NCBI GenBank assembly: GCA_947631725.1
Contig: CANRML010000031.1
Span: 1-11,987, forward strand
DNA length: 11,987 nt
Source of the DNA: an uncultured Clostridia bacterium
Lineage (GTDB): Bacteria > Bacillota > Clostridia > TANB77 > CAG-508
Direction: 5' to 3'
The notes beneath the pieces were generated by a model. It was not told the DNA's origin and made no database searches. It saw only the letters and a list, made by a program, of their open reading frames with translations. Below are positions 1 to 8,041 of this stretch, in pieces. Every line of letters begins with the position of its first letter. The stretch's first letter is position 1. The translations under genes were made by a program, and so were the position numbers.

Positions 1-580
1 ATCTTTTTCCTGTTCATTTTCTAGTTGTTCTGCTTTATTAAAATATCTAAAGCTTATTGTAAGTAAACGTCCACTCATAATTGTATAATATACTGACATA
101 TCTAATTTATTATCTTCATTTTGTATTTGGGAAATAATATGTATATATGTATTTCCATTATTTGTTTTTACTATTTCATCTTTTTTTATCTCATATGTAT
201 TTATTGCTTCTACTAGTTGTGTTTTATATGCTATTAAATCAGCTTCTGGTAATTGATTTAGATTTTGCATATCAGCATAATTTATATTGCTTGTACTTGC
301 AACTAATATTTCTTGTGTTGCATTTGATTCAATGTTATCTACTGCATCTAATAAAATATTAGCATTTATATAATTTTGAATTCTCTCTTCTTTTTTATCT
401 AATTTATCCAATTTAGGGTCATTATTTTTTAGTCCTGATACAACTTCAATTAAGTTACTATCTATTCCGTATTTTCATCCCTACATTTTGCAAATCATAT
501 TCTGAAAAATCAACTGCAAAGGTGGGCTTAGTTATTAGTAGTAATAAAATACATCCTATAATTATCTTTTTTATTTTCAT
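1..580 (-). CDS. Secreted protein of unknown function, partial, read through a +1 frameshift at CGG
   Basis: I do not recognise the family. The ATG at 580 has a strong AAGGAG site that overlaps the stop codon of the amylase gene, 17 bases away, so the two are co-transcribed. The first 22 residues form a Sec signal peptide: a KIKK start, a hydrophobic core (IIIGCILLLLI) and a likely signal peptidase I site after TFA. The zero frame stops after 40 residues. If one C is skipped at codon 38 (CGG, 467-469), the frame is open to the left edge, giving 193 residues with no stop. The mature part is polar and Asn/Glu/Lys-rich, with a stretch like a small extracellular alpha/beta domain (YIHIISQI, LDMSVYYTIMSGRL). 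The C terminus lies outside the window. Long open frame after the shift and ordinary codon use argue that this is a working gene, not a relic. Confidence 0.75.
466..469 (-). other. Putative +1 recoding site, CGGA (secreted protein gene)
   Basis: Coding strand reads ATA CGG AAT AGA TAG in the zero frame, a stop three codons after CGG. Dropping the C gives ATA GGA ATA GAT AGT and an open frame of 155 further codons. This is one of three sites in the window with the same design. An AGGGA lies about 11 bases upstream, but the other two sites have no such Shine-Dalgarno-like element, so it is probably incidental. Confidence 0.7.
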
Positions 581-597
581 ATTTTATATCCTTCTCC

Positions 598-2040
598 TTA
601 TTTTTCTACCCAAACTGATACAGATTTTTCATTTACTTTAAATATACCATATCCATCTTCTTGAATATGAACTTCGTCTTCACAATTTTCTAATGCATCA
701 ATAAAAGTTTTTCCTGCATGTTGTTCTCCAACATACATGCATTTTTCTCCTTCTGATTGATTAGTTATTACTACTGCCAATCCAGAACGTAAATGATTTT
801 CATCACCTTCTCTTGTCCATCCAATGTAGTTTGGATTGTCAAAATAGTCATGTTGTATTCCATATGCTTTTTGTTTTCTTAATTCAAGCAAGATTTCTAA
901 ATTTTTTACTGGTTCAATATTATTATGTGGGATTCCATATAAATCTCCATAAAAAACGCAAGGATATCCATCTTCTCTTAATAAAATAATTGAATAAGCA
1001 CTTTGTTTAAAGTCTGTATTTATAAAGCTTTCTAATGATTGTCCTGGTTGTGTATCATGATTATCTACAAAGGTAACTGCTTTTGTAGGATTTTCTTTTA
1101 CTAATGTTTCTTCAAATATTTTTGATAAATCTGCACTTTCGTCTTTTGACGCTTTTTCTAAGTTATAGTGAAGTGGTACATCAAATAATGATGTAGCACC
1201 ATCTATCTCTGATAAATATCTATGTAATCTTTTTATATCTGTTGACCAATATTCTCCAACTGAAAATAATTCTTTATTGAAATATTTTCTCATTTCTTCT
1301 AGCCACTTTTTATAGAAACTAGCATTTATATGTTTTACCGCATCAAGTCTAAAGCCATCAATTTTTGTCATTTCTATATACCATTTTCCCCAAGCTATAC
1401 ATTGATTAACAACTTCTGGATTATCAAAATCTAAGTCAGCTCCCATTAAATAATCAAAATTCCCAAATTCTTCGTCTACTGTTTGGCTCCACTCTTTATC
1501 TTTAAATTTAAAGATTGCTTTTTCTCCTGTTTCATTATTATAGTCAATTCCTTTAAAATGTGTCCAATTCCACTCAAAATCAGAATATTTATGTTTTCTT
1601 TCTGGGAAAGTAAATTTTGTTGCGACTTTTACTGTCTCTTGATTTGCAATTTCTAAATTATGATTTCCCCAATCCACCTTTGTAGCAGGGATGGTTTGAA
1701 TTTTATCTGCTCCCATTTTATGGTTTAGCACTATATCTGCATATGTTTCCATCCCTGCTTGCTTTAATGTCATAATACAATTTAAGTATTCTTCTTTTGA
1801 TCCATATTTAGTTTTTATACTTCCTTTTTGATTAAATTCTCCAAGGTCATATAAATCATAAACACCATATCCAACCTCGTCTTTTCCACCTACACCTTTA
1901 TATGCTGGTGGTAACCATACTGCTGTAATTCCTAGTTTTGATAATTCTTGTGCTTTATTAGATAATGTATTCCAAAATTCTTGATTAGTTTCTAAATACC
2001 ACTCAAAGCATTGTAAAATTGTTCCATTTATCTTTTTCAT
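598..2040 (-). CDS. Intracellular alpha-amylase, glycoside hydrolase family 13
   Basis: This enzyme cleaves internal alpha-1,4 bonds of starch, glycogen or maltodextrins. No signal peptide is present, so it acts in the cytoplasm, like the AmyS/MalS type. The four GH13 regions are all visible in 480 residues: DIVLNH (region I, about 102-107), GFRLDAVKH with nucleophile D233, GEYWS with acid/base E263, and FVDNHDTQ with H328/D329. The N-terminal NGTILQCFEWY and the SLFDVPLHYNL stretch are typical of this subfamily. Length is normal. I choose ATG 2040, not the upstream ATG at 2070, because the 2070 ATG overlaps a -10 box (TATAAT) and lacks a ribosome site, whereas 2040 has AAGGAC about nine bases before it. 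The secreted protein gene follows 17 bases downstream and is probably in the same transcript. Confidence 0.92.
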   Translation of the reverse strand: MKKINGTILQCFEWYLETNQEFWNTLSNKAQELSKLGITAVWLPPAYKGVGGKDEVGYGVYDLYDLGEFNQKGSIKTKYGSKEEYLNCIMTLKQAGMETYADIVLNHKMGADKIQTIPATKVDWGNHNLEIANQETVKVATKFTFPERKHKYSDFEWNWTHFKGIDYNNETGEKAIFKFKDKEWSQTVDEEFGNFDYLMGADLDFDNPEVVNQCIAWGKWYIEMTKIDGFRLDAVKHINASFYKKWLEEMRKYFNKELFSVGEYWSTDIKRLHRYLSEIDGATSLFDVPLHYNLEKASKDESADLSKIFEETLVKENPTKAVTFVDNHDTQPGQSLESFINTDFKQSAYSIILLREDGYPCVFYGDLYGIPHNNIEPVKNLEILLELRKQKAYGIQHDYFDNPNYIGWTREGDENHLRSGLAVVITNQSEGEKCMYVGEQHAGKTFIDALENCEDEVHIQEDGYGIFKVNEKSVSVWVEK

Positions 2041-2068
2041 TTTATCTTTGTCCTTTTTAGTTTTTTTC

Positions 2069-2097
2069 ATTATATCATTTGAAAATAAATTTTACAA
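2069..2097 (-). promoter_or_regulatory. Sigma-A type promoter of the amylase gene
   Basis: TTGTAA (2092-2097) and TATAAT (2069-2074) are separated by exactly 17 bases, directly after the enolase stop codon. Transcription would start around 2062, which makes the ATG at 2070 unusable and supports the start at 2040. The amylase can therefore be expressed apart from enolase. Confidence 0.65.
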
Positions 2098-2100
2098 TAC

Positions 2101-3363
2101 TTATTTCATATCCTCAATATTTAATAATCTATTATATTTTGCTACTCTATCTGTCCTACAAGGTGCTCCTGTTTTTATTTGTCCACTATTTACTGCAACA
2201 GCAATATCTGCAATTGTAGTATCTTCTGTTTCTCCTGACCTGTGTGAAATTATTGTTTCATATCCTTTTTCTTTTGCTCTTTTAATTGTGTCTAATGTTT
2301 CTGTTAAAGTTCCAATTTGATTTGGTTTAATCAATATCGCATTTGCTACATTTTCTTTTATTCCTCTTTCTAGTCTTTTTATATTTGTAACAAATAAGTC
2401 ATCTCCTACTAATTGTATTTTGTTTCCAAGTCTTTCTGTTAATATTTTCCATCCTTCCCAATCTTCTTCTGCTAATCCGTCTTCTACAGAGATAATTGGA
2501 TATTTTTCACATAGTTCTTCTATATATTCAATCATTTCATTTCTTGTTTTAAAAATATCTGTTTTCCAAAAGTAGTATCCATTTTTACCGATATTTCTTG
2601 CTTCTTCATACATTTCTGTACTTGCAATATCTAATGCTAAACAAATATCTTTTTGTGGTTCATATCCTGCTTTCTTTATTGCTTCCATAATAACATCTAA
2701 TGCTTCTTCCTCACTTTGTAAATTAGGTGCAAATCCTCCTTCATCTCCTACTGCTACTGAATATCCTTTTTCTTTTAATACTTTTTTCAATGTATGATAT
2801 ACTTCTGCACCTCTTTTTAGCCTTTCTGCAAATGTAATACTTCCAACAGGTATAATCATAAATTCTTGAATATTAATATTATTATCTGAGTGCTTTCCAC
2901 CATTTAAAATATTCATCATCGGGACAGGTAATTCATTTCCAAATATTCCACCTATATATTCGTATAACTCTAGTCCTAATGAATTAGCTGCTGCTTTTGC
3001 TACAGCTAAAGAAACTCCAAGTATAGCATTTGCACCAAGATTCGATTTATTTAAAGTGTCATCTAATAAGATAAGTTCTTTGTCTATAGTTCTTTGATCA
3101 TATGCATTTATGTCAATAATTTTTTTAGCGATCTTTTTATTTATATTTTCTACAGCTTTTTGAACTCCCTTTCCCATATATCTTGTTTTGTCATTATCTC
3201 TTAATTCTACTGCTTCAAAACTTCCTGTGGATGCACCTGATGGGACCATAGCAGTACCTGAAAATCCCCCTGCAAGAACTACTTCTACTTGGATTGTTGG
3301 ATTTCCTCTTGAATCTAGCACTTCCAACGCATTTACAATTTGAATTGGTATAAAATTTTTCAT
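2101..3363 (-). CDS. eno: Enolase (phosphopyruvate hydratase)
   Basis: Enolase interconverts 2-phosphoglycerate and phosphoenolpyruvate in glycolysis, in the cytoplasm and with Mg2+. The 420-residue protein is close to the usual length of about 430. Family motifs appear in order: LDSRGNPT near the N terminus, the GASTGSFEAVELRD loop, LNGGKHSDNN with the substrate-contact His, IQEFMIIPVG, GDEGGFAPN with the catalytic Glu, SVEDGLAEEDWEGW and LVGDDLFVTN with metal-binding acids, LIKPNQIGT with the catalytic Lys, and ISHRSGETEDT. The end, TGAPCRTDRVAKYNRLL, is the normal C-terminal signature. It lies 78 bases after recN, with a purine-rich AGAAGGGAAG ribosome site before the ATG. I see no convincing promoter in that gap, so it may be read from the recN transcript, which would be an unusual partner for a glycolysis gene. 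Confidence 0.97.
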   Translation of the reverse strand: MKNFIPIQIVNALEVLDSRGNPTIQVEVVLAGGFSGTAMVPSGASTGSFEAVELRDNDKTRYMGKGVQKAVENINKKIAKKIIDINAYDQRTIDKELILLDDTLNKSNLGANAILGVSLAVAKAAANSLGLELYEYIGGIFGNELPVPMMNILNGGKHSDNNINIQEFMIIPVGSITFAERLKRGAEVYHTLKKVLKEKGYSVAVGDEGGFAPNLQSEEEALDVIMEAIKKAGYEPQKDICLALDIASTEMYEEARNIGKNGYYFWKTDIFKTRNEMIEYIEELCEKYPIISVEDGLAEEDWEGWKILTERLGNKIQLVGDDLFVTNIKRLERGIKENVANAILIKPNQIGTLTETLDTIKRAKEKGYETIISHRSGETEDTTIADIAVAVNSGQIKTGAPCRTDRVAKYNRLLNIEDMK

Positions 3364-3441
3364 TACACTTCTTCCCTTCTTGTTTATTTTTTATATCTTG
3401 TGCTAACAATTAGTAATTTATACCAATTTTTTATAATATTA

Positions 3442-5067
3442 TTAAGAAACCTTTTTATTTCTTAACTCTTGGGCATATTTCAAACTTATTTCATTTATTT
3501 CTCCTGATGAAATTCTTGCAATTTCTTGTAATGTTTCTTTTTCATTTAATCTTTTGATAGATGTATTTGTTCTTTCATTTGTAACAGTTTTTCCGATAAA
3601 ATAGTTCTCATCAGCCATTGCAGCTATATTGGGTAAATGTGATATACACAATATTTGATGTTTATTTGCTATATGATGTAATTTTTGTGCAACACTATTT
3701 GCAGCTTTTCCACTAATTCCTGTGTCGATTTCATCAAAGATAAGAATTGGAACTTCGTCTGTATCTGCTAATACTGTCTTTATTCCTAACATTATTCTTG
3801 ATATTTCTCCTCCTGATGCAATTTTAGATAGTTGTTTTTCGTCTTCACCTAAGTTTGTTTTTATATAAAAAGTTACTGTATCTGTACCAGTTTTAGAAAA
3901 GCTTTCTTGTTTTTCTACTTTTATATTTATTTTTGCATTTTTCATTTCTAAGTCTTTTAATTCTTCATTTATTTTCTGACTTAACTCAATGGCTTTTTCT
4001 TCTCTGATATTATGCATTTTGTCTGCTAATTTTTGCATTTTTTCTACAGTTTTATTTTTTTCTTCTTTAAGTTGATTTGTATATGTTTCTAGATTTTCAA
4101 TGTATTCAATTTCTTCCTTTATTTTTTCCTTATATTCTAATATTTCTTGAATAGTATTTCCATATTTTCTTTTTAAGTTATGTATTATATCTAATCTTTC
4201 TTCTATTTTGTTTCTATCTTCATCATTGAAATCTATTTCTTCTCTACTATTTGAAATTTCTCTTGCTATTTCTTGTAATTCATAATAAATGTTTTTCAAA
4301 TTGCTTGTAGTTTTTTCATATTTTTCATCTATGTTTTCTATTTTTTCTAATGCCCTAATTGATACACTTATAGAATCAATAGCATTTTCACTTAAAGCTA
4401 TATCTGTTTGTTTTAAGTTTTCTGCTATTTTTTCACTATTTAGCATAATTCTTCTTTGTGCATCTAATTCTTCCTCTTCATTATTCTTTAATTTTGCTTG
4501 CTTTATTTCTTCATATTGATATTTTAATAAATCTAATTTTCTTTCTCTTTCTTTTTCGTCTCCGTAGTTTTCTTTTAATTGTTTTTCAATTTTGCAATAT
4601 GCTTCATAATATGTGTTATATTCATTTTTACACTCTAGTTTTTCTCCGATAAATCCATCTAAATATGACAAATGATATTGATTATCTAATAACATTTGAT
4701 TAGCATTTTGCCCATGAATTTCAATTATTGTTTCCATGAATTCTTTTAATTCATTTACAGTTACCATCCTTCCATTTATTTTGCATAAGTTTCTTCCATT
4801 TATATTTATTTCTCTAGATATAATGATATTTCCATCTATTGCTTGTGGATGGTCTGGTAGATATATGTTTGCTTCAATAAATGAATTGCTTTCTCCTTTT
4901 CTGATCATTTCTTTTGAAAATCTTTCCCCTGATAATATAAGAAGAGCATCTATCATTAAAGTTTTTCCCGCTCCTGTTTCTCCTGTTAAAACATTTAATC
5001 CTCTACTTAAATCTATTGTTATTTCTTCTATTATTCCTATATTTTTTATATGTAGTGTTGTTATCAT
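3442..5067 (-). CDS. recN: DNA repair protein RecN
   Basis: RecN is an SMC-like ATPase that acts at DNA double-strand breaks in homologous recombination repair. The N-terminal half-ATPase carries Walker A GETGAGKT (29-36). A long Glu/Lys-rich coiled coil fills roughly residues 145-370. The C-terminal half-ATPase carries the signature IASGGEISR (SGGE at 418-421), Walker B ILIFDEID (441-448, catalytic Glu 446) and the switch His in CISHLPNIAAMAD (477). At 541 residues it is slightly shorter than the 570 or so common in Firmicutes, with the loss in the coiled coil. AAGGAG precedes the ATG by seven bases. The gene has its own strong promoter with a LexA-like box over the start site, so SOS control is likely, as known for recN in several bacteria. 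Confidence 0.96.
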   Translation of the reverse strand: MITTLHIKNIGIIEEITIDLSRGLNVLTGETGAGKTLMIDALLILSGERFSKEMIRKGESNSFIEANIYLPDHPQAIDGNIIISREININGRNLCKINGRMVTVNELKEFMETIIEIHGQNANQMLLDNQYHLSYLDGFIGEKLECKNEYNTYYEAYCKIEKQLKENYGDEKERERKLDLLKYQYEEIKQAKLKNNEEEELDAQRRIMLNSEKIAENLKQTDIALSENAIDSISVSIRALEKIENIDEKYEKTTSNLKNIYYELQEIAREISNSREEIDFNDEDRNKIEERLDIIHNLKRKYGNTIQEILEYKEKIKEEIEYIENLETYTNQLKEEKNKTVEKMQKLADKMHNIREEKAIELSQKINEELKDLEMKNAKINIKVEKQESFSKTGTDTVTFYIKTNLGEDEKQLSKIASGGEISRIMLGIKTVLADTDEVPILIFDEIDTGISGKAANSVAQKLHHIANKHQILCISHLPNIAAMADENYFIGKTVTNERTNTSIKRLNEKETLQEIARISSGEINEISLKYAQELRNKKVS

Positions 5068-5101
5068 AATTTTCTCCTTTCTATGCGTTCGTTTGTTTGT
5101 T

Positions 5102-5113
5102 GAACTTTTGTTT
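5102..5113. promoter_or_regulatory. Candidate LexA (Gram-positive SOS) operator of recN
   Basis: GAACTTTTGTTT differs at one base from the Gram-positive LexA/DinR half-site layout GAAC-N4-GTTC. It lies just downstream of the -10 box of the recN promoter, over the expected transcription start, where a repressor would block initiation. The match is imperfect, so this rests on position and on the known SOS role of RecN. Confidence 0.5.
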
Positions 5114-5115
5114 GT

Positions 5116-5144
5116 ATTTTATCTCTTTTTATTTTTTTTGTCAA
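5116..5144 (-). promoter_or_regulatory. Sigma-A promoter of recN
   Basis: A perfect -35 TTGACA (5139-5144) and -10 TAAAAT (5116-5121) are separated by 17 bases. The site follows the terminator of the upstream gene and lies about 50 bases before the recN ATG. Confidence 0.8.
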
Positions 5145-5155
5145 TAGTTTTTAAT

Positions 5156-5185
5156 AAAAAAAGACAAATCAAAAATAGATTTGCC
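5156..5185 (-). terminator. Rho-independent terminator of the LD-carboxypeptidase gene
   Basis: On the minus strand, GGCAAATC and GATTTGTC pair over eight bases (one G-U pair) around a seven-base loop, followed by seven U. It begins ten bases after the stop codon at 5195. The G-U pair would be an A-C mismatch on the other strand, so the element works in the minus direction. Confidence 0.85.
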
Positions 5186-5194
5186 TGAAATAAT

Positions 5195-6214
5195 TTAATA
5201 TTCAATAATACCTTTTCCATTTTCTGATATAATTTTCATTATACCTCCATTGACTATTGCCATTTGTGGTCCTACATGTCCAATATCTGCACCACATATA
5301 ATTGGTATATTTAAGTCTCCTATTACTTCTTTTATTGCTTCTTCAAATGTTATATCATAATCTTGCCTAAATGCTAAAGGTCTTCCAAATATAATTCCTT
5401 TTACATTATCAAAATATCCTGAATTTTTCATTTGCCATAAAATCCCACTTAATCCTGGGCTATTCATTTCAAAGGTTTCTAAATACCATATTATACCATC
5501 TTTTTTATATTTTTCTATATATTGCTTTATATTATCATATTTTGTTCCAAAAAAACGTTGAATACAGTCTAAACATCCACCTATCATCCTTCCTTGTATT
5601 TCTATTTTATTCTCTCCTGTTATATTTTTCCATTGTACTGGTTCTGTAAATATTTCATCACTTTCTTCTTGTTCAAAAGCCGCTTCTATGCTTGAATATT
5701 TTTTTTCATGTTTTTCAAATGATTTTTGTTTAACTTTTTCACCTGATACTATTTTTATTGCATTTTCCAAATTTTCACATAGTGGAGTTATAGCATAGCT
5801 TTTTGCATTATCACAATAAATAGAAGGGATCTCTAAAACTGTATTCCATAAAAATTCTATTCCAGTTATATCTGAATATCCTTGCATCCACTTTGGTTTT
5901 AAAGTTTTAATTTTTTCTAAGTCTAAATAATCAAAGATTTCAAATAAATAATCTCCACCAGTTGCAAATAAAATAAATTTTACTTCATCATTTTCTAATA
6001 AATGCATAAATTCTTCTGCTCTTTTTTTGGCAGATGTACTTCTTCCTTTTTCTTGTTTTCTAACACTTTCTGTTTCTATTACTTTATAGCCCAAATTTTC
6101 TAATTGTTTAATTGCTTCATCTAAAATTTCTTGTTCTTCTGGTTTTGCCAATCCTCCTGATGGTGCACAAATTCCTATTGTATCACCTTTTTTTAGATTT
6201 TCTGGATAGTTCAT
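5195..6214 (-). CDS. S66-family LD-carboxypeptidase (LdcA/MccF-like)
   Basis: Members of this family cut the L,D bond before the terminal D-Ala of muropeptide tetrapeptides during murein recycling; the MccF branch instead cleaves microcin C-type acyl-sulfamoyl nucleotides. The start, KKGDTIGICAPSG, is the typical N-terminal strand. The nucleophile elbow GYSDIT holds Ser114, and the two other members of the Ser-Glu-His triad fit E246 (WYLETFE) and H313 (GADIGHVGP). IFGRP near 275-279 is also typical. Length (339) matches the family. No signal peptide, so the enzyme is cytoplasmic. GGAGG sits before the ATG. Sequence alone does not settle whether it is a cell-wall recycling enzyme or an antibiotic-immunity type. 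The gene is divergent from the plus-strand gene at 6283 and is closed by its own terminator. Confidence 0.88.
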   Translation of the reverse strand: MNYPENLKKGDTIGICAPSGGLAKPEEQEILDEAIKQLENLGYKVIETESVRKQEKGRSTSAKKRAEEFMHLLENDEVKFILFATGGDYLFEIFDYLDLEKIKTLKPKWMQGYSDITGIEFLWNTVLEIPSIYCDNAKSYAITPLCENLENAIKIVSGEKVKQKSFEKHEKKYSSIEAAFEQEESDEIFTEPVQWKNITGENKIEIQGRMIGGCLDCIQRFFGTKYDNIKQYIEKYKKDGIIWYLETFEMNSPGLSGILWQMKNSGYFDNVKGIIFGRPLAFRQDYDITFEEAIKEVIGDLNIPIICGADIGHVGPQMAIVNGGIMKIISENGKGIIEY

Positions 6215-6238
6215 ATATTTCCTCCTTTATGGTATAAT
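6210..6238 (+). promoter_or_regulatory. Extended -10 promoter for the plus-strand gene
   Basis: TGGTATAAT (6230-6238) is a perfect extended -10. A weak -35, TTCATA (6210-6215), lies 17 bases upstream and overlaps the start codon of the divergent carboxypeptidase gene. The leader to the ATG at 6283 is about 40 bases. A TTGACA also occurs on the minus strand here, but too close to the carboxypeptidase ATG to act as its -35. Confidence 0.6.
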
Positions 6239-6282
6239 GTCAATTTTTTTTGATTATTGCATAAAATAGATTAGGTGGTTTT

Positions 6283-6945
6283 ATGTTTGATATTCAAAAA
6301 AATATTATTGAAAAGAATTTATATTACAAAAATAATTTAATTGTTAAATATAGAATTGAATATCCTAGAATTGTATATAATTCATATCTTTTTTCTATTC
6401 GCAAATTTAATCAGTTTAATCAAGTAAAAGCTATGAATTTAAAACTTTATGCTGAAAAAGAATTGTTTAAAAATGCTCAAGAGCTTTTTGATTATAATAT
6501 GAGTAATAATTATCCTTTTTCTCCTTATGAGCTTGTTTATACTTTTACACCTACATATAATAAGTCAAATATTATAAGTTTATATGCTGATGAATATGTA
6601 TATGCTGGTGGTGCACATGGCTCTACTATAAGAAGTTCTCAAAACTGGAATATGTCTACTGGTAGTCAGTTTTCACTTCCTGATTTATTTAATAATGATT
6701 GCATATATGTTATTTATATATTAAAAGAGATTTTTCATCAAATTGAAATGCAAATAGAAAATGAAGCAGGTTCGTATTTTGAAAATTATGCAAAATTGGC
6801 TGTTGAAAATTTTCAAAGTAATCAGTTTTATATAACTGATGATGGAATTGCAATTTTTTATCAGCAATACGATATTGCTCCATATTCTAGTGGTATCCCT
6901 GTTTTTATAATAAATTTAGGAAATAGTTTTGATATTACTTCTTAG
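6283..6945 (+). CDS. DUF4163/DUF3298-type (RsiV/PdaC-like) domain protein
   Basis: The 220-residue protein resembles the domain pair found in the outer part of the anti-sigma factor RsiV and in the peptidoglycan deacetylase PdaC. The first half fits the DUF4163 fold, and the second carries the marks YAGGAHGS (107-114) and IFYQQYDIAPYSSGIP (191-206), which are diagnostic for DUF3298. In RsiV this domain binds lysozyme. This copy has no signal peptide and no membrane segment, although the family usually works outside the cell, so it is either cytoplasmic or exported by another route. AGGTGG lies seven bases before the ATG. It is the only plus-strand gene in the window, and its last 11 bases overlap the end of the GH5 gene on the other strand. 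Its biological role is unknown. Confidence 0.8.
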   Translation: MFDIQKNIIEKNLYYKNNLIVKYRIEYPRIVYNSYLFSIRKFNQFNQVKAMNLKLYAEKELFKNAQELFDYNMSNNYPFSPYELVYTFTPTYNKSNIISLYADEYVYAGGAHGSTIRSSQNWNMSTGSQFSLPDLFNNDCIYVIYILKEIFHQIEMQIENEAGSYFENYAKLAVENFQSNQFYITDDGIAIFYQQYDIAPYSSGIPVFIINLGNSFDITS

Positions 6946-8041
6946 TTTTTAAAGCATCTAATAGCCATTTTCCACTTTCTGATAATTCATCATTTGTCCA
7001 ATTAGTTGTTTTATCAGTATTTTTTAATATTGCAGATGTTTCATTTTTATTTGATAAATTCCAATTTATCCAACTTATATTATTTTTATTTAAAAATTCT
7101 ATCCATGTGTCAGCTTCTTTTATGTCTAAATTTCCATTTCCTGAGGCATCACATATTCCAAATTCTGTAACAAATATTGGTAATCCAGAATTTAAGGCTT
7201 TAGTTACTTTTTGCCTTAAATTTTCTTTATGTGTTCCTGAATAGAAATGACATGCATACATAATATTATCATAATCTGTTATTGGATTTTCAGCTACTAT
7301 GTCTACATCTTGGGACCAAGTTGGCGTTCCTACTACTATTATAGCATCTGTGTCTATGTTTCTAATTTCTTTTATTACTTCTTCGGCATATGGCTTTATA
7401 TCTCTTTCCCATTTTACATCTCCATTTGGCTCATTACATATTTCATATATTATATTTTCTTCGTCTTTACAATAATTTGCCATTTCTTTAAAGAATTGTA
7501 TTGCTTTTTCTTTATTTATATTTGGATTTCCATCATTTAAAATATGCCAGTCTATTATAGCATATATTCCTGCATTTTTTGCATATTCTACTCCTTTTTT
7601 TACTAACTCATGTAGTTGTTCATTATATCCATCATTTGGATTTGAATACATTGCAAGTCTTATTGTATTTATTCCCCAATTATCTCTCATATATATAAAT
7701 GCATCTTGATTTACATATTGTGGGAACCATTGAATACCATGTGTACTTACTCCTCTTAATTGGAATTTTTCTTCATTTTTATCAACAATATCTGTTCCTT
7801 TAACTTTAAGTGCTCCATGTTCTGATACTGGTGTTGATTCATTTTTAGTTTCATCTTTTTCTGTTTCATTGTTATTTACTATATTTTGATTATCTATTTT
7901 ATTTTGTTCTTGAGTCGTTTCATTTTCAACTTTTACATTATTTTCTTCTTTTTTACTATTTGGTGTTGTTCCTGCAAATATTATTATTGCTATAACAGCA
8001 GCTAAAATAATTATTAAATAAATCAAACTTCCTTTTCTCAT
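6935..8041 (-). CDS. Membrane-anchored endoglucanase, glycoside hydrolase family 5
   Basis: The enzyme is predicted to cut beta-1,4-glucans (cellulose or related) outside the cell. Residues 7-23 form a hydrophobic segment without a clear cleavage motif, so it is probably an N-terminal anchor. A polar Asn/Glu/Lys linker (about 28-75) follows. The GH5 barrel starts with LRGVSTHGIQWF (96-106). Further marks are NTIRLAMY, IDWHIL with the conserved His, ICNEPNG with acid/base E204, YACHFYSGTH, and FVTEFG with nucleophile E293, then WINWNLSNK near 324-332. The pattern fits subfamily 2 endoglucanases. No carbohydrate-binding module is present. The ATG overlaps the larE stop as ATGA, with an AGAAAGGG site just upstream, so it is translationally coupled to larE, an odd partner for a cofactor gene. 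Its 3' end overlaps the convergent gene by 11 bases. Confidence 0.92.
   Translation of the reverse strand: MRKGSLIYLIIILAAVIAIIIFAGTTPNSKKEENNVKVENETTQEQNKIDNQNIVNNNETEKDETKNESTPVSEHGALKVKGTDIVDKNEEKFQLRGVSTHGIQWFPQYVNQDAFIYMRDNWGINTIRLAMYSNPNDGYNEQLHELVKKGVEYAKNAGIYAIIDWHILNDGNPNINKEKAIQFFKEMANYCKDEENIIYEICNEPNGDVKWERDIKPYAEEVIKEIRNIDTDAIIVVGTPTWSQDVDIVAENPITDYDNIMYACHFYSGTHKENLRQKVTKALNSGLPIFVTEFGICDASGNGNLDIKEADTWIEFLNKNNISWINWNLSNKNETSAILKNTDKTTNWTNDELSESGKWLLDALKTKK

Noticed and set aside
147..362. Plus-strand Leu-rich open frame at the left end
   Set aside because: It is the antisense shadow of the secreted protein gene; the low-complexity Leu/Tyr composition is typical of such shadows here.
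466..480. prfB-like frameshift signal with an internal Shine-Dalgarno element
   Set aside because: Only the leftmost site has an AGGGA upstream, at a longer distance than in prfB; the larE site has nothing like it and the larC site at most a weak match.
3215..3409. Small minus-strand open frame overlapping the start of enolase
   Set aside because: It is an out-of-frame shadow of the conserved enolase N terminus, rich in Lys/Arg/Cys and without homology marks.
3364..3441. Separate promoter for enolase
   Set aside because: A TATAAA is present, but no -35 of any quality lies at the right distance.
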